Positions 56,173-64,000 of a stretch of 64,000 bases of DNA are shown here, piece after piece. Source of the DNA: CAXMST01 sp963790085 (GTDB taxonomy: Bacteria; Actinomycetota; Thermoleophilia; Solirubrobacterales; 70-9); contig CAWBNH010000001.1 of NCBI GenBank assembly GCA_963790085.1, forward strand, positions 247,645 through 311,644, read 5' to 3'. A model generated the notes under the pieces. The model saw only the letters and a list, made by a program, of their open reading frames with translations. It searched no databases and was not told the DNA's origin. A program made the translations under genes and the position numbers. Each line of letters starts with the position of its first letter. Position 1 is the stretch's first letter.

Positions 56173-56940
56173 CTACCGAGGCGGCATCCGGATCGCGCCG
56201 TCGAGGCGGATCGTCTCGCCGTTCATCATCGGGTTCTCGACGATCGCCGCGGCGAGCTGCGCGAACTCCTCGGGACGCCCGAGCCGGTTCGGGAACGGCA
56301 CCTGGGCGCCGAGCGCCTCGCGGGCCTCCTCGTCCATCGCCGCCATCATCGGCGTGTCGAACAGCCCCGGGGCGATCGCCACGACGCGGACCCCGCGCGA
56401 GGACAGGTCGCGGGCGGCCGGCAGGACCATGCCGACGACCCCGCCCTTGCTCGCCGAGTAGGCGACCTGGCCGATCTGGCCGTCGAAGGCCGCGGCCGAT
56501 GCGGTGCCGATGAAGACGCCGCGCTCCCCCTCCTGATCGGGCTCGTTCTCATTCATCGAGGTCGCCGCCAGCCGCAGGAGGTTGAAGGTGCCGACCAGGT
56601 TCACCTGAAGGACGTTGTTGAAGATCTCCTGGGAGTGGGGACCGGCCTTGCCGGTCACCCTCTGCGCCCAGCCGATCCCGGCGCAGGCGACCGCGATCCG
56701 CAGCCCGCGCTCCGGCCCCGAAGCCATATCGACCGCCGCCTGCACGGTGCTCTCGTCGCTGACGTTGGTCTCGACGTAGTCGGCACGATCTCCGAGCTCG
56801 GCCGCGAGCGCCGCCCCTGCCTCCGCGTTGAGGTCGGCGATCACCACGTGCGCCCCCGCCCCGTGCAGGTGTCGGACCGTCGCCGCCCCGAGCCCCGAGG
56901 CACCGCCGCTGACCACCGCGCCCGCTGCTTCGATCTCCAT
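56173..56940 (-). CDS. SDR family dehydrogenase (3-hydroxyacyl-CoA dehydrogenase type 2-like)
   Basis: 255 residues. Cofactor motif SGGASGLGAATV (TGxxxGxG-like, 11-22), acidic ADLNAEAG for NAD preference, catalytic Tyr-Lys in YSASKGGV, and PGLFDTPM. The N-terminus and insert NNVLQVNLVGTFNLLRLAA are close to human HSD10-type short 3-hydroxyacyl-CoA dehydrogenases, fitting fatty acid beta-oxidation. Starts nine bases after the UBP-zinc-finger/antiporter stop (56950), same strand, so likely co-transcribed with it. Confidence 0.9.
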   Translation of the reverse strand: MEIEAAGAVVSGGASGLGAATVRHLHGAGAHVVIADLNAEAGAALAAELGDRADYVETNVSDESTVQAAVDMASGPERGLRIAVACAGIGWAQRVTGKAGPHSQEIFNNVLQVNLVGTFNLLRLAATSMNENEPDQEGERGVFIGTASAAAFDGQIGQVAYSASKGGVVGMVLPAARDLSSRGVRVVAIAPGLFDTPMMAAMDEEAREALGAQVPFPNRLGRPEEFAQLAAAIVENPMMNGETIRLDGAIRMPPR

Positions 56941-56949
56941 CGTCTCAGC

Positions 56950-57451
56950 CTATTCGGATCGCGCGTGGTCGGCGCCCGCCGCGGGCCGGATCGGCTCCCG
57001 CGTCCGGATCTGGACGTTGTCTTCAAAGCACCAGGCCCAGTGCTCACCGGGCTCGGCGCTGGCGATCAGCGGGTGGCCGGTCGCCGCGTAGTGGGCCGAC
57101 GCATGCCTGTTCGGCGAGCTGTCGCAGCAGCCGACGTGGCCGCAGATCAGGCAGACCCGGAGGTGCACCCACCGATCACCGCTCCGCAGGCAGGACTCGC
57201 AGCCGGCCGCGCTCGGGCGCACCGGCCTCGCGGTGCCGACGTGCTCGCAGCCGTCGCCGACCGGCTCGAAGCGGACGATCCGCTCGGTGTCGAGCAGCGC
57301 GTTGGCGGAGGCGCGCCCGCACTGGTGCAGGACGGCGTGGCCGATCCGCTCGGCCCCGGCGCTCTCGTCGCTGATCACCCGATCGACGCCGGCGGCAGCG
57401 ATCGCCTCGACATCGTCGTCGGACTCGACCCGGGCGAGGATCTCGAGGCTC
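56950..57451 (-). CDS. UBP-type zinc finger C-terminal part of antiporter fusion (after frameshift)
   Basis: About 166 residues in the frame after the break. First the end of a TrkA-N/RCK regulatory domain (SLEILARVESDDDVEAIAAA, then GVDRVISDESAGAERIGH), then a UBP zinc finger: C-x2-C (GCESC), C-x2-C-G (CLICGHVGCCDSS), then His residues in RHASAHYAATGHP and WAWCFEDN. UBP fingers bind ubiquitin C-termini in eukaryotes; the bacterial ligand is unknown. The frame is joined to the antiporter at 57452-57455 by deleting one C of the CCCC. Confidence 0.85.
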
Positions 57452-58984
57452 GGGGTTCAGCGCCCGGGCGATCGAGGCGACCCGGAAGGTCGCCTCGAGC
57501 TCGTCGTCGGCGATCACCAGCAGCCTGGCGTCGTGCACGCCGGCGCGCTCGAGCAGGTGCGCCTTGGTGTGGTCGCCCTGAATCACGCGCAGGCCCTCAG
57601 CGATCGCCTCGCGGGCGCCGCCGGGGTTCAGGGTCGTGATCAGGAAGGGCACCTCGCTGGAGCGCAGCGCGGGCACCGCCGCCCGGGCACCGTCCCCGTA
57701 GCCGGCGAGGATCACGTGGCCGCTGAGGTCGTGGTCGGGCTCGACGCCGGAGGGCCGCAGGCGGCCGTCGTCGGGCGGCTCCGGGGGCGCCGCCGAGCCC
57801 GCCCCGAAGAGCCGGCCGGCGAGCGACGAGAGCGTCGGGGTGGCCGCCATCAACAGGACCGTGGTTGCGATCAGCGTCTGGGTGCCGTCGGCGCCGAGAT
57901 CGCCCGGCGACAGTCCCTCGGAGCGGCCGACCTGCTCGAGCACGAACGAGAACTCCCCGACCTGGGCGAGCAACAGCGCCGAGGCACCCGCCGCAGCGGC
58001 CGAGTAGCCGAGCACCCGGACGCTGAGCGCCGTCGCCAGCGACTTGACGACCAGCACGCCGAGCGCCGCGCCGGCCACCAGCGGGACGTTGTCGGCGACG
58101 AAGCCGACGTCCAGGAGCATCCCGATCGAGACGAAGAAGGTGGCGCTGAAGACGATCTGCAGCGGCAGGATCTCGCTCAAGGCGTGCTGACCGAACCGGC
58201 TCTCGTGGACGACGAGACCGGCGAGGAAGGCGCCGAGCGAGACGCTGACCCCGGCGAGGCTGGTCAGGTAGGCGGTCCCGAAGCAGATCGCGATCACCGT
58301 GATCAGGAAGATCTCCGGCGAGCAGGTGCGGGCGACGACCTCGAGCATCGGCGGCATCAGGCGGCGGGCGAAGACCAGCACCGCGGCGATGATCGCGGCC
58401 GCGATTGCGAGCGCCGCGACGATCTCCCCCGCGGATCCGCCGGAGGTCCCGAGCGCCGGCACCAGCAGCACCATCGGAATGATCGCGAGGTCCTGGAAGA
58501 GCAGCAGGCCGACGCTGGCGTTGCCGTGCTCCTCGGTCGTCTCGCCGCGATCGGAGAGCAGCGCCAGCACCAGCGCCGTCGAGCTCAACGCGACCAGCAT
58601 GCCGGTGTAGATCGCGGACCGGACCGGGACGCCGAGCGCGACCGTCGCGACGACGACAATCACGACCGTGGCCAGCACCTGCAGCCCGCCGCCGAGGAAG
58701 ATCGCCCGCCAGAGCCGGGTCAGCCGCTCGAGGCTGAACTCCATCCCGATCGTGAACAGGAGCAGGATCACGCCGACCTCGGCCGCCGCGTCGACGATCT
58801 CGAGATCGGTGACCAGCCCGAGCGAGTTCGGACCGATCAGCACCCCCGCGAGCAGGAAGCCGACGATCGGCACCAGCCCGATCCGCGCCCCCACGTAGGC
58901 GATCACCGTGCCGGCGACCAACAGCCCCGCCAGCTCCGCGAGGAACTCGGGCGTCTCGCCCGCCGCCGTCAGCAGCTCAGGCAA
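57176..58984 (-). CDS. Kef-type cation:proton antiporter with TrkA-N domain (N-terminal part, frameshifted)
   Basis: About 509 genuine residues from TTG 58984 to the break near 57452. Twelve to thirteen helices of a CPA2 exchanger (GFLLAGVLIGPNSLGL, SLGAFLAGLVVHESRFG, LLLAQVGEFSFVLEQ), then an RCK/TrkA-N domain (HVILAGYGDGARAAVPALRS). K+ or Na+ efflux in exchange for H+, gated by nucleotide. The remaining 90 residues of this frame (Arg-rich) are spurious; the real C-terminus with a UBP finger is at 56950-57451. Full protein would be about 675 residues. Start overlaps the csaA stop. Confidence 0.88.
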   Translation of the reverse strand: MPELLTAAGETPEFLAELAGLLVAGTVIAYVGARIGLVPIVGFLLAGVLIGPNSLGLVTDLEIVDAAAEVGVILLLFTIGMEFSLERLTRLWRAIFLGGGLQVLATVVIVVVATVALGVPVRSAIYTGMLVALSSTALVLALLSDRGETTEEHGNASVGLLLFQDLAIIPMVLLVPALGTSGGSAGEIVAALAIAAAIIAAVLVFARRLMPPMLEVVARTCSPEIFLITVIAICFGTAYLTSLAGVSVSLGAFLAGLVVHESRFGQHALSEILPLQIVFSATFFVSIGMLLDVGFVADNVPLVAGAALGVLVVKSLATALSVRVLGYSAAAAGASALLLAQVGEFSFVLEQVGRSEGLSPGDLGADGTQTLIATTVLLMAATPTLSSLAGRLFGAGSAAPPEPPDDGRLRPSGVEPDHDLSGHVILAGYGDGARAAVPALRSSEVPFLITTLNPGGAREAIAEGLRVIQGDHTKAHLLERAGVHDARLLVIADDELEATFRVASIARALNPEPRDPRPGRVRRRCRGDRCRRRRSGDQRRERRGRADRPRRPAPVRARLRQRAARHRADRPLRAGRRRLRARRHREAGAPERGRLRVLPAER

Positions 58985-59321
58985 TCCGGTCCCCGACCTC
59001 GACCTCCCGGTCCGGCCGCAGCAGCACCACGCCCTGCGCGTCGTCGATCGCCCCGAGCACCAGCACCTCCGAGCGAACCGGGCCGATCTGGCGCGGCGGG
59101 AAGTTGACCACCGCGACGACCAAGGTCCCCTCGAGCTCGGCGCGGTCGTAGCTCTTGATCTGCGCCGAGGACCGCTTGACGCCGATCTCGGGTCCGAAGT
59201 CGATCCGCAGCTTCCAGGCAGGCTTGCGGGCCTCGGGGAAGTCCTCGACCTCGATCACCCGGCCGACTCTCATCTCGACCGAGGCGAACCGGTCCCAGTC
59301 GATCTCGGGAAGGGTTCCCAT
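58977..59321 (-). CDS. csaA: CsaA-type tRNA-binding domain protein
   Basis: 114 residues, a single OB-fold tRNA-binding domain (DRFASVEMRVGRVIEVEDFP, then VVNFPPRQIGPVRSEVLVLG, ending LLRPDREVEVGDRI). CsaA-like proteins act as chaperones for preproteins or bind tRNA. The gene is divergent from the P450 gene with only 28 bases between the start codons, and its stop overlaps the antiporter TTG, so it leads an operon csaA-antiporter-SDR on this strand. Confidence 0.9.
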   Translation of the reverse strand: MGTLPEIDWDRFASVEMRVGRVIEVEDFPEARKPAWKLRIDFGPEIGVKRSSAQIKSYDRAELEGTLVVAVVNFPPRQIGPVRSEVLVLGAIDDAQGVVLLRPDREVEVGDRIA

Positions 59322-59337
59322 GCGGCTTGGAAGCTAC

Positions 59338-59343
59338 TAGCCT
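59338..59343 (+). promoter_or_regulatory. -10 box (TAGCCT) of leaderless P450 gene
   Basis: TAGCCT, six bases, then ATG at 59350. It lies in the 28-base gap to the divergent csaA start, so promoters for both strands must overlap here. Confidence 0.5.
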
Positions 59344-59349
59344 GGACCC

Positions 59350-60708
59350 ATGGCCGAGCCCAACCCCGCCGAACTGCCGCCGGGCCCCGAGAGCCCACCC
59401 CCGGTCCAGCTGCTCAACTGGCTCTTCCGGCCGATCGAGTTCCTCGAAAGCAACCGCGACCGCTTCGGCGAGACGTTCAGCGTCACCTTCCCGGGCTTCG
59501 AGACCCCGATGGTGATGATCAGTCGCCCCGAGCACGTCGCAGCGCTGTTCAAGGAGCGCGAGAACGGGCTGCCGCCCGGGCGGACGCTGGCCCTCGAGCC
59601 GATCCTCGGCCCGCGCTCGATCCTGCTCCTGGAGGGAGACGAGCACCTCGCTCGCCGCCGGGTGATGCTGCCCGCCTTCCACGGCGAGCGGATGCTCGCC
59701 TACGAGCAGCAGATCGAGGCGGTGATCGAGCGCGAGATCGACTCCTGGCCGCTTGCGACCGACTTCCCGATTCATCCGCGAATGCAGGCGGTGACTCTCG
59801 AGGTGATCCTGCACGCGGTCTTCGGCGTCAGTGACGAGCGGCGCCTCGCCCAGCTCCGGCCGCTGCTCCGCACGCTCCTCGACCGCACCGCCGGGCCCCG
59901 ACTGCAGGTCCAGTTCATGGCCTCGCGCCGGATCCCGTGGATCAAGGACCCGCTGATCGAGCTGCGCCGCTCGCTGGACGACGCCGACCGCCTGCTCGCG
60001 CTCGAGGCCGCCGAGCGGCGCGCCGATCCCGAGCTCGATAGCCGCACCGACATCCTCTCGATGCTGGTTGCCGCCCGCTTCGAGGACGGCGAGCCGATGT
60101 CGGACTCCGAGCTGCGCGATCAGCTGATGACCCTGCTGGTCGCCGGCCACGAGACCACGGCGACGGCGCTGGCCTGGACCTTCGACCTGCTGCTCAGAAA
60201 TCCCGGCCCGCTCGAGCGACTCCGGGACGAGATCCGCAGCGGCGACGGTGATCGATACCTGCGGGCGACGATCACCGAGGCGTTGCGGCTGCGGCCGGTG
60301 GTCCCGCTCGCCGGGCGCCGGCTCGCCCACCCGCTCGACGTCGGCGCCACCGAGCTCCCGGCCGGTACCGACGTCGCGCCGGCGATCTGGCTCACCCACA
60401 CGCGTCCCGAGACCTACCCCGACCCGCTCGCCTTCCGGCCCGAGCGCTTCCTGGAGGAGTCGCCGGATACCTACTCGTGGATCCCGTTCGGCGGCGGTGT
60501 CCGCCGCTGCCTGGGCGCCGCGTTCGCGGAGTTCGAGATGCGCGTCGTGCTCCGCGCCGTGCTCGGTCGCTGCGAGCTCGAGGGCGTGCGCTCGCGACCC
60601 GAGCGGATCACCCGCCGCAACGTCACCTTCTCGCCCAAGCACGGCACCCCGGTCCGGGTCCGCTCACGGCGGAGCGCCAGGCCGGAGCGCGCGGCGGCCC
60701 CGGCCTGA
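59350..60708 (+). CDS. Cytochrome P450
   Basis: 452 residues, soluble bacterial type. I-helix AGHETTATALAW, ExxR in ITEALRLRPVV, PERF in FRPERFLEES, and the heme loop FGGGVRRCLGAAFAEFEM with the ligand Cys near residue 387. The closest style is CYP102/CYP110-like fatty-acid or steroid hydroxylases, but the substrate is unknown. No ferredoxin or reductase is adjacent, so electron partners must be elsewhere. Leaderless promoter; divergent from csaA. Confidence 0.94.
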   Translation: MAEPNPAELPPGPESPPPVQLLNWLFRPIEFLESNRDRFGETFSVTFPGFETPMVMISRPEHVAALFKERENGLPPGRTLALEPILGPRSILLLEGDEHLARRRVMLPAFHGERMLAYEQQIEAVIEREIDSWPLATDFPIHPRMQAVTLEVILHAVFGVSDERRLAQLRPLLRTLLDRTAGPRLQVQFMASRRIPWIKDPLIELRRSLDDADRLLALEAAERRADPELDSRTDILSMLVAARFEDGEPMSDSELRDQLMTLLVAGHETTATALAWTFDLLLRNPGPLERLRDEIRSGDGDRYLRATITEALRLRPVVPLAGRRLAHPLDVGATELPAGTDVAPAIWLTHTRPETYPDPLAFRPERFLEESPDTYSWIPFGGGVRRCLGAAFAEFEMRVVLRAVLGRCELEGVRSRPERITRRNVTFSPKHGTPVRVRSRRSARPERAAAPA

Positions 60709-60718
60709 CAGCACCCGG

Positions 60719-60735
60719 CCGGCCGGACGGGCCGG
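60719..60735. terminator. Convergent-gene hairpin between P450 and carbonic anhydrase
   Basis: CCGGCC (60719-60724), a five-base loop and GGCCGG (60730-60735) form a short, very GC-rich stem in the 44-base gap between convergent stops. No U-tract on either side, so a bidirectional terminator is only a suggestion. Confidence 0.35.
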
Positions 60736-60752
60736 ACAACCGGCGCGCTCGC

Positions 60753-61193
60753 CTAGGCCTCGACGACCTCGGTCAGCTCGTCGGTCTCGATGTCGAGGAT
60801 GAACCCGCGGACTACCGACGAGGTGAGGACCGGGTCGGCGCGCACCCGCTCGACCCCCTCGCGCACCCCGACCTCGAGCGACTCGAAACCGCCCGGGGTC
60901 CAGTCCGGCCGGAGCCCGACCTCCGACTCGATCTGGTCGAGGAACTCGGCGTCGTCGAGGCCGAGCACGCCGCAGGAGGTGTGCATCACGATCCACACCT
61001 CCTTGGTCGCGAGCGCCCGCTGCGAGAGCGCCAGCGAGCGGCGCACGTCGGCGGTGACGACGCCGCCGGCGTTGCGGATGATGTGCGCCTCGCCGACCTC
61101 GAGCCCGGCGGTCACCAGCGGGTTGATCCGGCAGTCCATGCAGGTGACGATCGCGAGCTTGCGGCGCGGAAACCGTGAGAGGTGCGGGCTCAT
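60753..61193 (-). CDS. Small beta-carbonic anhydrase
   Basis: 146 residues, shorter than classical beta-CAs. Zinc and catalytic motifs are intact: CMDCR (Cys18, Asp20, Arg22) and HTSCG (His71, Cys74). The NAGGVVTADVRRSLA block is typical of the family. Interconverts CO2 and bicarbonate in the cytosol. ATG at 61193, which overlaps none; the frame upstream is non-coding. Divergent from the Na/Ca exchanger gene. Confidence 0.92.
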   Translation of the reverse strand: MSPHLSRFPRRKLAIVTCMDCRINPLVTAGLEVGEAHIIRNAGGVVTADVRRSLALSQRALATKEVWIVMHTSCGVLGLDDAEFLDQIESEVGLRPDWTPGGFESLEVGVREGVERVRADPVLTSSVVRGFILDIETDELTEVVEA

Positions 61194-61270
61194 CGGGCCG
61201 GATGATTGCAACCCCGCAGGGCGCTCCTGCGCAAAGATGCCGCCGGCCCACCGGCCCCGGTGGGCCAACC

Positions 61271-62185
61271 ATGCTCGCCGACCTCCTGATCATCGCCGCC
61301 ACCCTCGCGACCCTCGCCCTGGCCGCGGACCGGTTCGTGGTCTCCGCCGCATCGGTGGCGACGCTGCTCGGCGCCAGCCCGCTGTTCATCGGTGTGGTCC
61401 TGATCGGCGTCGGCACGAGCCTTCCCGACTGGCTGGTCTCGGCCTTCGCGGCCGCCGACGGCGAGGACGGCCTCGCCGTCGGCAACTTCGTCGGCTCCAA
61501 CACCGTCAACGTCGGCCTCGCCCTCGGGGTCGCCGCCCTGATCGTCCCGCTCGTGGTCCACGAGTCGGTGCTCCGGCGCGAGGCCGCGCTCTCGATCGCC
61601 GCGGTGATCGGCGTCAGCCTCGCCCTGATCGGGGGGATCAGCCGCGTCGAGGGTCTGATCCTCTTGATCGCGCTGCCCGTTGCCTTCATCGTGCTGCGGC
61701 CCGCCGAGGAGCCCGAGGGCGACCCAAGCGCGGTCAAGAACCCGCTCGGCCTCGAGCTGGCGATCGCGGCGGCAACTCTGGCCGCGACGATCGTCGCCGC
61801 GCGGCTGTTGGTCGACTCGGCCTCGGACGTCGCGATCTCGGTCGGCCTCTCCGAGGCCTTCATCGGGCTCTCTCTGGTCGCGATCGGAACCTCGCTGCCG
61901 GAGATCGTGATCGGCATCCAGTCGGCTCGCCGGGCCCACACCGACCTGGTGATCGGCAACGTGCTCGGCAGCAATCTCTTCAACAGCCTCGGCGTCGCCG
62001 GGACCGCGGCGCTGCTGACGCCGGCGGCGCCGCTCGACCCGAGCGGCCTCGGCGCCGCGATCGTCCTGATGGCCGCCTTCGCGGTCGCGGCCGGCGCGCT
62101 GTTGGCCACCGGCCGGCGCCTGGTCCGCTGGGAGGGCGCGGTGCTGGTCGCCGTCTACTGCGTCACCCTGCCCCTGTTCGCCTGA
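61271..62185 (+). CDS. Sodium/calcium exchanger family membrane protein
   Basis: 304 residues, ten helices, with both alpha-repeat motifs of the CaCA family: GVGTSLPDWLVSAFAA with GNFVGSNTVNVG in the first half, and AIGTSLPEIVIGIQS with GNVLGSNLFNSLG in the second. Close to YrbG/CAX-like bacterial exchangers; ion specificity not determinable. ATG 61271 is the first in-frame start with family similarity. Confidence 0.93.
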   Translation: MLADLLIIAATLATLALAADRFVVSAASVATLLGASPLFIGVVLIGVGTSLPDWLVSAFAAADGEDGLAVGNFVGSNTVNVGLALGVAALIVPLVVHESVLRREAALSIAAVIGVSLALIGGISRVEGLILLIALPVAFIVLRPAEEPEGDPSAVKNPLGLELAIAAATLAATIVAARLLVDSASDVAISVGLSEAFIGLSLVAIGTSLPEIVIGIQSARRAHTDLVIGNVLGSNLFNSLGVAGTAALLTPAAPLDPSGLGAAIVLMAAFAVAAGALLATGRRLVRWEGAVLVAVYCVTLPLFA

Positions 62186-62230
62186 GGCGGGATCCGCGGA
62201 CCGGCTGCCCGGGCTCGTCGGGGCCGCAGC

Positions 62231-63685
62231 TCAGACGCCCCAGAACTCGGCTTCGGCCCGTCCCAGCTCGGTGGTCGGCGGCTCGCCGAATGCGTACTCG
62301 CGGCCGATCGCGGTCCAATCGGCACCCGCCCGGAGCTGGGCGAGCACGACCAGGATCAGCGCCTCCTGACGACGCATCAGCAGCGAGGCGGGGGGCATCG
62401 TCTGTCGCTTCATCGCCTCGTAGTGGGGGCTGCGGGGCGAGCCGCCCTGCTCGAGGAGCTGATGCGCGTAGCCGGGATCGAGGCGACGGAACCCGGGCTC
62501 GAACAGCCAGGCCGCCCCGGTGCTGACCTGATCGACGAGCGCCTCGGGATCGAACTCCTCGGGCTCCGGCAGGTAGCCGAGCGTCGACATCAGGTGATGG
62601 ACGTCTTCGGCCCGCCGCTCGGCGATCGCCCGGCCAAGCTCGCGCTCCATCTCGAGATGCTGGGGCGAGACCCGACGCAGGAGGCCGAAGTCGAGGAAGC
62701 CGACGCGACCGTCGTCGAGCAGCAGGTAGTTGCCGGGATGGGGATCGCCGAGAACCAACCGGGTCCGCTCGCGGGTCGAGAGGAAGAACCGGAAGACGCT
62801 CTCGCCGAAGCGGTCGCGGGTCGGCTCGTCGAGCTCGATCACCTCCTCGAACCGGCGGCCTTCGAGATAGTCGGTGACCAGCACCCGGCGGCTCGAGATC
62901 GCGGTGTGAACCGTCGGAACGGTGGCGAACGGGTGGCCCCGAAAGGCTCGCTCGATCGCCCTGTGGTTCTGCGCCTCGAGCTCGTAGTCGAGCTCCTCGG
63001 TGATCCGCTCCCGGATCTCGCCCCCGACCGCGTGTACATCGAGGCCCGGCGCCATCCGCTTCACGAGCCGCAGGATCAGGTGCAGGTTGCGGAGGTCGAT
63101 CTCGACGGCCTCGGCCACTCCCGGGTACTGGACCTTGACCGCCACCTGCTCGCCCTGGTGGGTGGTCGCACGGTGCACCTGGCCGATCGAAGCGGCCGCG
63201 AAGGCCTCCCGCTCGAACGAGGCGAAGTGGTCTGAGACCTGCCCGCCGAGGTCGTCCTCGATGACGCCGCGGATGTCCTCGAAGCGGAACTTCGGCGCAT
63301 TGTCGCGCAGCTCCGCCAGCGCCGCGCGGAACTCCTCCTGGCCCTCCTCGCTGAGACCGGGCAGCTCCACGGTCGAGAGCACCTGGCCGATCTTCATCGC
63401 CGCGCCCTTCATCTGGCCGAGCTGGCGCGCGAGCTGAGTCGCCATCGCGGCCACCCGCTCATCCGTCTTCCGCTGTCGGGCCTCGTCGGTGCGGGTCAGG
63501 TTGGCCATCCGGGTGCCCGCCCAGCGGATCCCCTGCCCGGCGACCAGTCCACCGACGCCGGCCGTGCGCCCGATCCGGCCGGTCTTCATCTGCGGCGAGC
63601 GCTCCTCCTCGGGACCTGCCTCGACCTCGACCTCCTCCCCGTCCGCCTGCTCACGCTGCCCGTCCGCCGGCGTGTCCACGCTCAC
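62231..63685 (-). CDS. AarF/ABC1/UbiB kinase family protein
   Basis: 484 residues. The N-terminal acidic tail (about 1-30) is followed by the UbiB-specific KxGQ motif (KGAAMKIGQVLSTVELPGL) and an ADCK kinase domain: AAASIGQVHRA (A-rich loop), VAVKVQYPG, GDPHPGNYLLLDDGRVGFLDFG (catalytic and DFG-like motif). Such kinases support quinone or lipid metabolism; actinobacteria use menaquinone, so lipid or terpenoid roles are possible. GTG start overlaps the downstream-in-window gene stop (63682-63685). Confidence 0.93.
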   Translation of the reverse strand: MSVDTPADGQREQADGEEVEVEAGPEEERSPQMKTGRIGRTAGVGGLVAGQGIRWAGTRMANLTRTDEARQRKTDERVAAMATQLARQLGQMKGAAMKIGQVLSTVELPGLSEEGQEEFRAALAELRDNAPKFRFEDIRGVIEDDLGGQVSDHFASFEREAFAAASIGQVHRATTHQGEQVAVKVQYPGVAEAVEIDLRNLHLILRLVKRMAPGLDVHAVGGEIRERITEELDYELEAQNHRAIERAFRGHPFATVPTVHTAISSRRVLVTDYLEGRRFEEVIELDEPTRDRFGESVFRFFLSTRERTRLVLGDPHPGNYLLLDDGRVGFLDFGLLRRVSPQHLEMERELGRAIAERRAEDVHHLMSTLGYLPEPEEFDPEALVDQVSTGAAWLFEPGFRRLDPGYAHQLLEQGGSPRSPHYEAMKRQTMPPASLLMRRQEALILVVLAQLRAGADWTAIGREYAFGEPPTTELGRAEAEFWGV

Positions 63686-64000
63686 GCCGTCCGCGCTGCC
63701 GGGATCCGCCGCACGCCGGCCGGCAGCAGCGGCAGGACGATTCGCTTCGTGTACTCGGCGGCGGCCCTCACCGTCAGCCCGCGAACCAGAGCCGGGGGAA
63801 TCGGCGCGAACCCGTACTGGGAGCGGATCGGCTCGGGCAGCAGCGCGATCGTCGCGTAGTTGACCGCCTCGACCAGCGGCCGCAGGGCGATCGGCACCGG
63901 TGGCTGGAAGACGATCTCCCGCGCCTTGGTGCGCGCCCAGTCACTGACGTGAAGCCGGCCACTCGCATACATCAGCTCCCGGTAGGTGGTGAGCTCATCG
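63682..64000 (-). CDS. Oxygenase MpaB-like (DUF2236) protein, partial (runs off right edge)
   Basis: The last about 105 residues of a protein resembling the MpaB/rubber-oxygenase-like DUF2236 family, with PVPIALRPLVEAVNYATIAL and LLPEPIRSQYGFAPIPPALV near the end. The usual heme ligands lie further upstream, outside the window. It is upstream of the UbiB-like kinase on the same strand, with a GTGA overlap, so they are co-translated. Confidence 0.75.
   Translation of the reverse strand, partial: DELTTYRELMYASGRLHVSDWARTKAREIVFQPPVPIALRPLVEAVNYATIALLPEPIRSQYGFAPIPPALVRGLTVRAAAEYTKRIVLPLLPAGVRRIPAARTA

Overview
The window is about 64 kb of very GC-rich (roughly 70 percent) chromosomal DNA with dense coding on both strands. 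GTG and TTG starts and four-base stop/start overlaps are frequent. The gene content points to a high-GC actinomycete: Mce proteins, WS/DGAT wax-ester synthase, AidB-type acyl-CoA dehydrogenase, cytochrome P450, and secreted proteins with Lys/Arg-rich beta C-termini. Those C-termini and the overall style suggest class Thermoleophilia (Solirubrobacterales), but this is inference. I see no phage, insertion sequence, CRISPR array or origin, so this reads as core and lifestyle genes rather than an island.

Layout. 1-8.5 kb: Mce operon end, TetR regulator, hsp20-lon operon, metallo-hydrolase, small Cys-rich protein, fatty acid hydroxylase-like membrane enzyme, winged-helix protein behind a perfect 22-bp palindrome. 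8.5-15.9 kb: serine hydrolase, malate and isocitrate dehydrogenases, AidB-like dehydrogenase with enoyl-CoA hydratase, site-2 protease with CBS domains. 15.9-25.1 kb: two different succinate:quinone oxidoreductases, a cytochrome b558 type (CAB) and a class-E-like type (A, B with an extra cysteine, CCG protein), separated by a secreted seven-bladed propeller on the other strand. 25.2-29.5 kb: two ion transporters, a CBS protein and an amine oxidase. 29.5-34.4 kb: a large membrane protein, asd and lysC (with an internal beta-subunit start). 34.4-38 kb: recR, ybaB, dnaX and the SRP RNA, with a tandem hairpin element between ffs and dnaX. 38-44.9 kb: M15-like peptidase, tRNA-Val(CAC), secreted repeat protein, GNAT, VOC, PfkB kinase, inositol monophosphatase-like protein. 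45-52.6 kb: ABC ATPase and permease in tail-to-tail overlap, squalene/phytoene synthase family, membrane protein, GluQ-RS, P-type ATPase. 52.7-64 kb: Baeyer-Villiger-type monooxygenase, wax-ester synthase with an apparent CTG start, SDR, Kef antiporter fused to a UBP zinc finger, CsaA, P450, carbonic anhydrase, Na/Ca exchanger, UbiB kinase, MpaB-like partial gene.

How the genes fit together. Malate dehydrogenase, isocitrate dehydrogenase and two succinate dehydrogenases give an aerobic TCA/respiratory core. AidB/crotonase, BVMO, WS/DGAT, SDR and P450 point to lipid and hydrophobic-compound metabolism. Several cation antiporters and a P-type ATPase deal with ion homeostasis.

Two window-wide patterns stand out. 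First, many 5'-proximal genes have a TANNNT box exactly six bases before the start codon, which is the signature of leaderless transcription. Second, four otherwise well-conserved genes are each split by a one-base change in a short G/C run. That looks more like assembly or sequencing indels than four independent pseudogenes.
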